From NCBI GenBank assembly GCA_943789025.1, contig CALSSN010000024.1:1-49422 (forward strand): a stretch of 49,422 bases of DNA, in the 5' to 3' direction. Positions 17,711-25,903 of this stretch are shown piece by piece (within the stretch, counting starts at the first letter, position 1; each line of letters opens with the position of its first letter). A program made the translations under genes and the position numbers. The notes beneath the pieces are model-generated. The model searched no databases. It was not told where the DNA came from and saw only the letters and a program-made list of their open reading frames with translations. This DNA is from an uncultured Verrucomicrobiales bacterium (GTDB taxonomy: Bacteria; Verrucomicrobiota; Verrucomicrobiia; Verrucomicrobiales; DEV007).

Positions 17711-18589
17711 TCCGGGCAGTCCGAGGAATGGTGCGCTTCGTCGGTGACCGAAGCTATGCAGCGATCGGGGTGGGGTATGCTCCCGGCGGGGCGCAGGACA
17801 GATATTCCTGTGCTTTGGGGGAATATTCTGTTAGGGGAACCCGCCAACGGCTGGGGCTCTGGAATGCACCATGGCACCTGCGCAGTTCAGGGTGGAGCAA
17901 GCCTGCCGAATTCTTGTCGGCGGAGCCCCGGTTGAAGTTCGGGTCAATGGCGTTCGCCGCCGCCGCTGGGAAGTTCTCGGCACAGATGCGGGATCAAGAG
18001 TAGAGCTTCGTCCGACCGGAGTGGGATGCAGAAGTTATCTTTGTGTGGGGTGGCGGAATTGTTCCAGGCGAGAACGCGTTCGAGGATAAGAGTTATGCAG
18101 TGGGAGAGGCGCGCCATGTGGTAGATCCTGGCGTGGGCTCACAGGATTGGGATCGCAAGTGGGAGCCTGCACCAGGTGTGTTGCGTATTCTGCCAGGGCC
18201 TGAGTTTTCGGAGGCGGCTGAAAAGGGCCTGCAGGATGGATCGTGGCAGGTTTCACGCCAGAGCAGTGGGATGGGAGCAGTGCTTGAGGGGGCTGCCACT
18301 GGGACTCGCCAGTCACGATATTCTCTCGGCACCGGTGCAGGACGGGAGCGTGCAGTCGACAGGCAAGGGACTGATCGCTTTGCTGCGAGATAGAGGTACG
18401 CTGGGTGGCTACCCGCGGGTTGCGACGGTGATCGATTGCGATGTCGATCGTCTGGCCCAGTTGCTTCCAGGGAATCGCGTGCGGTTTGAACTTGTCGATC
18501 GAAACGAGGCCCGAAGGCTCTGTCTTCTGCAGGAAAAAGCACTGCTTCGGGTGGTAGCGGCAGTGCGTGAAAGCACCGGGCAGGCATGA
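17707..18589 (+). CDS. pxpC: 5-oxoprolinase subunit C (frame broken several times here)
   Basis: PxpC is the biotin-carboxylase-carrier-like partner (KipA/allophanate hydrolase subunit 2) of PxpAB. The GTG start gives MIRAVRGMVRFVGD, then AAIGVGYAPGGAQDRYS. Later blocks in other frames are GNILLGEPANG, QACRILVGGAPVEVRVNG, GCRSYLCVGGGI-like residues, LRILPGPEF, and at the end LLRDRGTLGGYPRVATVID with LPGNRVRFELV, the family's last motif. I count at least five frame changes, near 17810, 17870, 18045, 18265 and 18370; the first is explained by one surplus T. I infer sequence errors because pxpB and most of pxpA are conserved beside it, but true decay cannot be excluded. Confidence 0.78.
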
Positions 18590-18654
18590 TTGCAGGGATT
18601 TCTTTGGTTCCTGCGAGATAGCGTTTCTCAGAGTGCGGTCCGGTTGCCCTCGGT

Positions 18655-19251
18655 TTAACGAATCTGCTGGATTTCGAGATCGTCGAGACTTCCCTCGATG
18701 AATCCAGGCTTTTTGTCCGCTCCAGTCCCATCGTCTGAAAGCGGGTTACCTGGCGATGAGTTTGATCTGGATGAGCGCGAAGGCCGAGCCGGTTTTTTGG
18801 AACCTGTGCTTCCGCCCGATCCTGAGGAGTCTGCATTCTTCTGATCCCAGCCTTGCGGATGTGTGGGCGGCAGATCGGGGGGGGTACTTTTCGGAGTTTT
18901 CTTAGGCTTGGTTGTGGTTTGAGCCAGGAGAGGCTTTGCTCGTTGATCAAGAAGTTTGATGTCGACGTATCCCAGGATGCCGTCAGTAAGTTTCACGCGG
19001 GCTACCCTGTCGTTGTATGCACGGAGGAGCATCGGGTCATTCTTGGTCAGAAGAAGGTAGGGCTTGTTGTAGTCGTTGAAGCTTGGGTAGAGGTAAAATG
19101 GGGCGTGTTTGCTGGTGGTGTAGTAGGTCGCACCGGTGACGAGCGTCGTATTTCGATCCTTTCGATCCTTTCGAGAGGTCGTGGTGGCGCATCCGCAGAG
19201 AAAAAATGCGGTTACTGTCACCCACAGAGATTTCGAAACGAACGAGGACAT
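18655..19251 (-). CDS. lipoprotein with SH3-like segment and Pro/Ser-rich tail
   Basis: A 198-residue putative lipoprotein of unknown function. The chosen ATG (MSSFVSKSLW) leads to a signal segment ending FFLCGCATTT, a lipobox; an ATG ten codons upstream is an alternative. Residues about 30-105 look like a small beta barrel of bacterial SH3 type (TYYTTSKHAPFYLYPSF, VKLTDGILGYVDIKLL). The rest is low-complexity: KPKKTPKSTPPDLPPTHP, then a Gly/Ser/Arg-rich stretch, then an acidic end. A 9-base duplication at 19155-19172 encodes the RKDRKDR repeat. It lies 64 bases downstream of the kinase receptor gene on the same strand, so it may belong to that module. Confidence 0.65.
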   Translation of the reverse strand: MSSFVSKSLWVTVTAFFLCGCATTTSRKDRKDRNTTLVTGATYYTTSKHAPFYLYPSFNDYNKPYLLLTKNDPMLLRAYNDRVARVKLTDGILGYVDIKLLDQRAKPLLAQTTTKPKKTPKSTPPDLPPTHPQGWDQKNADSSGSGGSTGSKKPARPSRSSRSNSSPGNPLSDDGTGADKKPGFIEGSLDDLEIQQIR

Positions 19252-19314
19252 GAAAGACGTTTCTTGCATTGAGGAGATCACTTAGCAACGAGAAAGGCAA
19301 GAAGAAGGGAGAAG

Positions 19315-22002
19315 TTAGTCGGAGAGCGAGAGAATAATTCGGAATCCGATGGCGTCGGATCGCGTCGTGTCGGGGAGTCGGCCGGCGGTGTGAAGCATTG
19401 AGATCCTGTCGGGACCATGATCGCCACGTGCCGCCGCGGATAACGCCTTGGTCAGCGAGAGCCGGCTCGGTGCCACCATACCTGTCGGAGACCCATTCGG
19501 CTACATTACCACCAATCTGGTAGAGTCCCCCTGTTTCTGCAGTTGCGCTGCTGACCGGGGCCACTCCGGCGAATCCATCTCTAAATTTCGGAATGGTGCT
19601 TGCGGAGTCGATGCCCAAAATGCCGATCGATTCGGTTCCTGCGAAATTACCGCTCCCCAGCGGTGGAGGCCATTCGAACCCCCAGGTGAAAAAACCAAGA
19701 AGCATGTCTGAGCGGCTTGCTGGATCGCGTCCTTTTTTCGGGCGGGAGGCCAGCGAATGAGCTCCATTCGGCATCGGTCGGGAGCCGGTAAAGGTGCCGC
19801 TGGCTGATAATTCCGCGACGTCTCTCCAGGCTTGTCAACCAGTGACAAAAAGCCTCTGCCTCAGCGCGCGTGACCATGGTGGCGGGGTGGAGCGGCGAGG
19901 TTGTGAGCCCGTTTGATGCCGGGGATTTTCGCATTTTCTTGTCTTTGGCCACGAAGCGGGCAAACTCCCGCCTGCGGGTTTCGAAGGCGCTGACCAGGAT
20001 GCCGTTGGACGACGGGAGGAAGAGCATGCCGATGGAGTTTCTCCACGGAGATTTCAAATCAACGCCCTGGCCCTTTTCGAGGGTGACGTCGAGACTGCTG
20101 AGTTTTTCATCGGTGATCTCAAGCGAATAGAATGAGGTCTTGTGGCCTTCTTTCTGGATCTCAAATTCGACCTTCCCGGCCCGGACGCGAGGGAGCTCAA
20201 AGGGGGTCACCCCGACGAGATTGCCATTTCTAAAAACTTTGGCCCCAGCCGGTTCAGAAGAAAAAGTGACCGATCCATATCGAATTTTATCAATTTCGAT
20301 CTGATAGATGTCGAGGAGTTCTCGTGGCGATGTGATGAAAAGATCTTCTTCGTTGATCTGGAGTGATTTAAAGTTCGCGATGGTAGGGCGGTAAAACTGT
20401 TCGGGCAGGAGCGTGCCCTCTTCTTGTTCGTAGTCTGTGAGCCACCGGCAGAAGGTTTTTGCAGTGGTCGCTGTCATGGCGGCCAGGTAGAGGGGAGCTT
20501 TATTGTGAGTTGTGAGTGTGATGGCCTGGCCGGAAAAGGGATGGCCGGTCTGACGGGCGAATGTGACCGCTGCTTGCGCCGCGATAGGTAGCTGCGAGAG
20601 GTGTCGTTCGCCGGATGGGAAGAAGTCCATGCCCAGGCCTGTTTTTCCAGCGCATGCCCTCCTGCGGGAAGTTCCAGGTCGTCAGCTTGAGGTTGATGGC
20701 GCTTCTGTCGTCGCTTGCACCAAGATAGTCGATTTGTTCGATGCGATGCCCTTCCAGCCTGATATTGTAACTCACTGCATTGGAGGGCGCAGGGTCAATG
20801 AAGACGGGTGAAGTTCCCAGCCACTGTTCTCCGTGGTAGACATCGGCTCCGGGGGGTAAGGTGCGGATTTCAAGGGTAGGGAAAATATCCTTTGGGGGCT
20901 TTTCCGGCGTTTGTTCGGGCAATGTGGGCAGTTCGTCAGCAGCCTCGGTGAGCATGGGGAGGAGAGAGGTGCTGGGCTTGATCAAGGCATTCGAAGGTTC
21001 TTCTTCACGGGTGACTTCTTTGTCGGTTTTTTGAAGGAAAATGGTGGTCGCTCCGGCGAGCAAAACAGTCATCATGGTAGCAAAAATAACCTTATTGCGG
21101 AGCCCCCCGGTGGGTTCAGTGACTTGACCTTCGAGCGCCAGAGCGAGGCGCTCTCCGGACTGGTAGCGTGCTTCCGGACGCCGCGCTGAGGCTCGGCAGA
21201 TTGCTCTGTTTACCCGACGCCAGATGATTCTCTCTTCTCCCTCTGGGAGCACGTCTGGAAGGTCAGGAAAATCGAGTCGGTCTTTTCCAGTACTCATTTC
21301 ATAAAGCACCATGCCAAGGCTGAAAATATCGCCGGCATGAGTGCCCGGCCCCTCGGGAGCGACGTAGCCTTCGGTGCCAACGAAGGTGCCGTCACCAGCA
21401 GTGGTCACCAGCCCCACGTCGGCAAGTTTGGCTTTCCCGTCTATGAAGACGACGTTGCCGGGCTTGATGTCGCGGTGGACGAGTCCGTGACTGTGGAGGA
21501 AGGCAACGCCCCGCGCGAGGGCAGCGCCATGGAGGACGACCGCAGCATTCGGCGCGGACCTCCGTTCACGGATACGTTGCGAGAGCGTATCGGGGCGGTA
21601 GACCTCGGGATCGATTTCATGAGGGTTCGCCGCTGGGACCCCCTGATCGCCCCACTCGCCGTCAGCTTCGTTGTCCGGATTGGTCGCCTTTGCCTCCTCT
21701 TGCGCCGCGCTTTCCTCGTCGCTTTTATCTTCTTCCGGGGGAGGCGGCGCATGGTCTGCCAGCTCCATGACATAGTAGTAGTAACGCTCGGCGTCATTTC
21801 TGCCGACTTGGAGGATATCAACGAGGCCCGGATGCTGGCGGGAGATAGGCTCGTAGTTGAGGATCCCCTCGAATTCGCGCTCGTACGAGCCGCCGTGGGT
21901 AAAATCTTCACGGCGGATGACCTTGATCGCCCGCATCGAGCCGGTCAAAGACCTGGCCAACCAGACTTCACCGAAACTCCCCCGCCCGATAACCGAGAGC
22001 AT
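19315..22002 (-). CDS. Ser/Thr kinase receptor with PEGA and FGE-sulfatase domains (frame breaks)
   Basis: About 895 residues when repaired. The kinase domain shows GRGSFGEV (6-13), the AIK lysine (27), HRDIKPGN (177-184), a DVG in place of DFG (195-197) and APE (215-217). An acidic, proline-containing insert fills about residues 83-133 after the hinge. A membrane helix at about 304-323 is followed outside by PEGA (375-440), a first FGE-like domain starting WKNSLGMDFFPSGE, a second PEGA (FSSEPAGAKVFRNGNLVGVTPF), and a fuller FGE domain starting WRNSIGM and holding YRLPTDAEW, GGNVAEWV and RGGTWR. Breaks lie near 20645 (extra G), 19733 (extra A) and 19380. KITDHK just before the first ATG is in frame and homologous, so the true start is upstream, obscured by another break near 22045. 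Confidence 0.82.
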
Positions 22003-22039
22003 CTTGTGGTCGGTGATCTTCGGCGGTTGGCGGTCTTCG

Positions 22040-22727
22040 CCTTGATTAGGAGTTCCTGTGAATCAAGACGTACTACCTCTTTGCGCATGATTCTTCCAAC
22101 CCCGGTGCTTTGCCAGATAGACCTGGGTAGCGGTGGACGCCGAGTTCTTCCTTTACTTTATCTACGCCCCATTCTTTGACGACGTAGCAGAGAAAGATCT
22201 GGTATTGCAGCGGCGCGACCTTTGCTTTGACTGCCCGGAGGGCGAGTTCGGTGAGGTTCGAGCTCCATTCGCGGTTCCACATGCGTTCGAGTTGGTCGCC
22301 TTTCGGGTCCGCGAAGTTCTCGATGATATCGGTTCTGCGCTCGCCGTCGTCATTTCTCATCGGCTGACTGGAAGCAAGATCTTTCGAGCGGGCGCGGAAC
22401 TGGTCGATGATTCTCCACCGGCATTGGTTCATGAGCCAAGCCTTAAAGGAGCCTTTGTTACGATCGAATTTGCCGGCTTTGAGGTTCTTGGCAACGCGGA
22501 TGAAGGTTTCCTGGACCACGTCGTTGGCTTCCATTTCTTTGAGTCCCTGCTTTGCAGGCGACTCGAAAGACGAAGGTGGCGTAAGTCCGGTAAAATTCGT
22601 CCCAACTCGCGCGATCATCCCACTTTTCCAGCCTCTCAATGAGGCTCTTGCGTGTGGCAGGCTGAAGGTAGCCTGATTGCGAGACTCTCTGCTGGTTTTT
22701 GGATTTCTCTTCCTTTGGTGAACCCAT
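22040..22727 (-). CDS. sigma-70 family (ECF-like) RNA polymerase sigma factor (frame breaks)
   Basis: A sigma factor of roughly 220-230 residues. From the ATG reading MGSPKEEKS it has ASWDEFYRTYATFVFRVACKAG, then after a break near 22550 region 2 (NDVVQETFIRVAKNL, GSFKAWLMNQCRWRIIDQFR), a linker, and region 4 (LTELALRAVKAKV, VVKEWGVDKVKEELGV, then TQVYLAKHR and VGRIMRKEVVRL after two further breaks near 22120 and 22095). It directly precedes the kinase receptor, overlapping or abutting it. Paired sigma-kinase genes are known in PVC bacteria, where the kinase is thought to control the sigma factor. A long frame running back to 23266 is only partly real: its first 170 codons overlie the next gene. 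Confidence 0.8.
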
Positions 22728-22838
22728 CGTGAAACAGGTAGCACGGGTGGCGAGAGATTGCTTAGAATTCCTCGTTCCCGGCGGCCAGCAATGAGAGACG
22801 AAAAGCGGCTGCTGCTGCAAGGAGTGTGAGTGAACAGG

Positions 22839-23306
22839 CTATTCTCCAGTCTCAGCAGGGCTTGAGGGAATGAGAAGCCAGTCGGGGACGGCGTATCCGG
22901 CTTCCTCGAGGAGAAAGGCTGCACGGATGCGTGCGTCGGGATCGGGACTGCGGTAGCCGCGGGGGAACGGCCAGCCATACCCCCAGCGGAAAGGGAACGG
23001 AAGGTAGGCGGAGCCTGTGACGCGGACGGTTTTTTTGACGAGAAATGCTGAGACCGGTAGGTCGTATTTGTTGAGGCACTCGTGCAGCGCCTCATCGGCG
23101 CGAAGACGGTCTGTGCGGCTTCCACCCAGCCAGTAGGCGATATCATGCTCGAGGCAGCAGGCGTTCCAAAGCATTGGCTGGATTCGGGTGCCGTCAGGGA
23201 AGCCGCTGCAGCCATCCGAAGTGAAGGCAGAAAGAGATACCGGGCCTGGCGACGAGCACGAAACAAGCCAGCATAAGAATGGCATTGCCAAGTGAAAGAA
23301 TTTCAT
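22839..23306 (-). CDS. lipoprotein with phospholipase A2-like CC..HD motif
   Basis: A 155-residue protein with a short signal segment and a lipobox at LCWLVSCSSP (Cys17). Residues 31-77 read DGCSGFPDG, then NACCLEHDIAYWLGG and ADEALHECL. The CCxxHD core with a following tyrosine resembles the catalytic His-Asp helix of secreted phospholipases A2, and the preceding glycine-rich CSGFPDG could be the calcium loop. The second half is Pro/Tyr/Trp-rich (RWGYGWPFPRGYRSPD) and unrecognised. Catalysis is an inference from the motif alone; the protein might be a family of similar fold without lipase activity. It starts four bases inside the end of the MauE-like gene. Confidence 0.6.
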   Translation of the reverse strand: MKFFHLAMPFLCWLVSCSSPGPVSLSAFTSDGCSGFPDGTRIQPMLWNACCLEHDIAYWLGGSRTDRLRADEALHECLNKYDLPVSAFLVKKTVRVTGSAYLPFPFRWGYGWPFPRGYRSPDPDARIRAAFLLEEAGYAVPDWLLIPSSPAETGE

Positions 23307-23731
23307 TCTGGTGTCTGGATTTTCCTCGAGAATGATCGGCGGGCATCACGCAAGAGACCTGCAACGATAAGGAGAAGGAGGAGGTCTCGAGTGATGAGGT
23401 AGATGTAGGATTCTTTTCCCGTGGCGCCAGCGAAACAGCCACAGTCGATTTCAAGTCCACGGCTCAAACCCGAGAGGATGGCGCTGAGAAAAATGGTCAG
23501 CATTCCGCCGCTGAGAACGAGAGCTGCATCATAGAAACGGCGGAGAACGAGGCACAAGCCGGTGAGTATTTCCAGCCACGGCAGGGAAACAGCGAGAAGA
23601 GCGGCCCAGGGATCATCCAGCAGCTGATAGCTTCTGATAACGATGAGAAAGCGACCCGGGTCGATTCCCTTGAGGATTCCGGCAGAGAGAAAAATCAGCC
23701 CGAGCGCAACCCGAAGCACGGTGATGCCCAA
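23303..23731 (-). CDS. MauE/DoxX-type membrane protein
   Basis: A 142-residue protein with four predicted membrane helices (about 4-22, 47-63, 70-90, 110-127). VALGLIFLSAGILKGIDPG and the pair DCGCF near residue 96 match MauE/DoxX-type proteins, which in some systems move reducing power or assist disulfide formation. In many PVC genomes such proteins sit beside DUF1573 and rhodanese genes; here that pair is about 3.3 kb away on the other strand. The stop overlaps the start of the PLA2-like gene by four bases. Confidence 0.72.
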   Translation of the reverse strand: MGITVLRVALGLIFLSAGILKGIDPGRFLIVIRSYQLLDDPWAALLAVSLPWLEILTGLCLVLRRFYDAALVLSGGMLTIFLSAILSGLSRGLEIDCGCFAGATGKESYIYLITRDLLLLLIVAGLLRDARRSFSRKIQTPE

Positions 23732-23797
23732 GGGAAGTGGAAGGCAGGGAAGCAGGCACTTCGGAGGCAGAATCCATCAGGGCTTGGGAACGGATGG

Positions 23798-24121
23798 CTA
23801 GAATCCAATGGTCTTTGGTTCTTCGATTCCGGCACGGAGTTCTTCCTCCACTTCGTTTTTTAGAAGTGGTGCGAATCGATCGGAACGGAAGCCAAGTTCT
23901 TCCGGGTCGCTGGGACGGCTGGGATCCGGCGGGTTGACCAGGTCGACTAAGGTGACTTTATAAGAAACAGCACTGTTTGGAGAGGTCAGGTGGGTGCGGC
24001 CCAAACCAACGTCCCGGATCGTGTAGACCTCGTTCTTTGTGGGCAGGTAGGTAAAGGCATCGACCACTTCAGGGTCAAAGTCATCGTTGATGCAGACGAC
24101 TTTCTCGCCGGGTGTGAACAT
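23798..24121 (-). CDS. small protein of unknown function
   Basis: A 107-residue soluble protein starting MFTPGEKVVCINDDFDPEV. The segment FTYLPTKNEVYTIRDVGLG has the look of a small beta-barrel fold, and the C-terminal half is acidic with FRSDRFAPLLKNEVEEEL. I do not recognise a named family, though the opening resembles short proteins that begin with a KGkkVvCIdd strand. It is divergent from the methyltransferase gene and lies about 65 bases from the MauE-like gene start. Confidence 0.55.
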   Translation of the reverse strand: MFTPGEKVVCINDDFDPEVVDAFTYLPTKNEVYTIRDVGLGRTHLTSPNSAVSYKVTLVDLVNPPDPSRPSDPEELGFRSDRFAPLLKNEVEEELRAGIEEPKTIGF

Positions 24122-24180
24122 GAGGGTAGTTTAAACCAACGCGTGCAACGTGCAATGGGTGGTGGCAGGATACTCGTGAG

Positions 24181-24841
24181 GTGGAGAAACGCGACGTGGT
24201 GCCGGAAATTCTTGATGGGCTTTCTGTGGAAGACGAGAGAGCAATCCGTAGCCGGAAGGAGCTTCGTTTGATCAATCGGCTGATGGGAAACTGGAGATGG
24301 ATCGCTGGCGAGTTAACGGCCTCACCGTGGCGAGACCGCACAATTCTAGAACTTGGTGCGGGCGACGGGGCGATGGCCTGTAAATTTCTTTCCTCGGAGA
24401 CCAGGTATCGTGGCATGGATCGCGCGGCGCGGCCTTCCGCGTTCCCTGCGCACTGGGGATGGGAGCAGGGAGATGTTTCTGGGAGGACGGCTTGAAGGGG
24501 AGCTGCTGGTGGCAAACTTGTTTTTGCATCATTTGAGCGACGAGGAACTAGGCAGGCTGGGAGCAGCCGTCTCCGCAGAGACGGTGGCCTTGTTTTTCTG
24601 CGAACCATACAGGCATCGCGTCCATCGGTGGCAGGGGATGCTCCTCTACCCTTTTGGATTGAGCGAGGTCACCCGCCATGACATGCAGGTCAGTATCCGA
24701 GCAGGATTTCGATTTGGTGAGCTGGCAGCCTTGCTCGGGCTTGATTCTCGGGATTGGCAGATAGTTGAGAAGCGAAGTTTTCTAGGCGGCCTCCGGTTTC
24801 GAGCCGTAAGGATAAGCATGGAGGGTTCAGCTACGTCTTGA
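24181..24841 (+). CDS. SAM-dependent methyltransferase of the PKS operon (one frame break)
   Basis: About 219 residues when repaired. The SAM-binding motif I is TILELGAGDGAMACKF; VANLFLHHLSDEELGRLG is motif IV and its following helix. The two halves lie in different frames and join near 24492 if one surplus G is removed (GGGAGGACGG to GGGAGACGG), giving WEQGDVSGRRLEGELLVANL. The start is a GTG; a second GTG six codons in is possible. Its TGA is followed at once by the FAD oxidoreductase start, which overlaps the type III PKS, so it is very likely the O- or C-methylating enzyme of that product. Confidence 0.78.
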
Positions 24842-24844
24842 GTG

Positions 24845-25903
24845 ATGAGGAAGTCGGTTGAGATCCTCGGTGGTGGCTTGGCGGGGCTTTCCCTGGGGAT
24901 CGGTCTGCGTCGGCTTGGAGTGGAAGTGACTCTCTGGGAGGCTGGGAACTATCCAAGGCACCGCGTCTGCGGCGAGTTTATCTCTGGAGTCAGCGACGCG
25001 ACACTCAAGGCCTTGGGAGTTGATCACTTGTTGGATGGTGCGGTGGCCTGCCGATCGACGGCATGGTTCCACCGGGATGCCGAGGTCACCCGTCGGGATC
25101 TGCCAGAGGTGGCCAGGGGGATCTCACGTCATTTTCTTGACGCAAGAATGGCTGAGGAATTTCGTCATCTCGGGGGGACTTTACGAGAAGGTGTCCGTCG
25201 TCATGCTTCGGAAAACGAAGGAGAAGTTCTGGCCACAGGCCGGCAACGAACAGCGGGGGAATGGGTGGGAATGAAGGTTCATATCGAGGGCTTGGAGTTG
25301 GCTTCGGACCTGGAGATGCATCTTGGGGACAGGTGCTATCTCGGGCTTGCTCGGGTTGAAGAAGACCGGGTGAATGCGTGTGGATTGTTCCGCGGTGTGC
25401 CCGGTGACCCGAGAAACTTTCCAGAGGTCTGCCGCGAGCGAGGGCTGAATGCACTGGGTCGGCGGATTGCTGCTGCGGCCGTGGACCCGGCCTCGTTTTC
25501 GTCAGTGGTGGGACTTTCCTTCGGATGGCAGGTAGCAGGAAGCGGAGCGGGTAGACTCGGTGGCGCAGGCGCTGGGGAGGAGCACACGGGTGGGCCGACC
25601 ATGCGGGTAGGTGATCATCTGGCAGTGATTTCACCTTTCACCGGCAATGGCATGAGCATGGCATTTGAAAGTGCTGAACTGGCTCTCGATCCGCTGGTTC
25701 GTTACGCGGAGGGAGACGTGTCCTGGGAGGAGGCATGCAGGATTTTCTCGAGAGCCGCAGGCAGGGGGTTTCGCCGTCGCCTCAATGTGGCAGGATGGAT
25801 GCAGAGCTTGCTCATTGGAGGGGTCGGCCAGAGACTGGTCGCTTCCGTGGCCCGTTTCCCGCAGTTTCCTTTTCCCGCCGTTTACCGGCTTCTCCGTCCA
25901 TGA
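24845..25903 (+). CDS. FAD-dependent oxidoreductase of the PKS operon
   Basis: A 352-residue flavoprotein of the geranylgeranyl reductase/halogenase-like group. It opens with the FAD Rossmann motif ILGGGLAGLSLGIGLRRLG, then WEAGNYPRHRVCGEFISG, typical of this family, and later shows GDHLAVISPFTGNGMSMAFESAEL, the GD motif that binds the flavin ribose, near residue 258. I chose the ATG after a possible GTG start one codon earlier; both follow the methyltransferase stop directly. Its end overlaps the PKS start as ATGA. It probably oxidises, reduces or hydroxylates the polyketide or its ring. Confidence 0.83.
   Translation: MRKSVEILGGGLAGLSLGIGLRRLGVEVTLWEAGNYPRHRVCGEFISGVSDATLKALGVDHLLDGAVACRSTAWFHRDAEVTRRDLPEVARGISRHFLDARMAEEFRHLGGTLREGVRRHASENEGEVLATGRQRTAGEWVGMKVHIEGLELASDLEMHLGDRCYLGLARVEEDRVNACGLFRGVPGDPRNFPEVCRERGLNALGRRIAAAAVDPASFSSVVGLSFGWQVAGSGAGRLGGAGAGEEHTGGPTMRVGDHLAVISPFTGNGMSMAFESAELALDPLVRYAEGDVSWEEACRIFSRAAGRGFRRRLNVAGWMQSLLIGGVGQRLVASVARFPQFPFPAVYRLLRP

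Noticed and set aside
19155..19172. Nine-base duplication in the SH3-like lipoprotein gene as a switch
   Set aside because: Only two copies and a multiple of three, so it would not change the frame.
22728..23266. Long minus-strand frame extending the sigma factor N-terminus by about 170 codons
   Set aside because: It overlies the PLA2-like gene in another frame, is Ser/Pro/Arg-rich without motifs, and the true sigma N-terminus is found in a different frame from the ATG at 22727.
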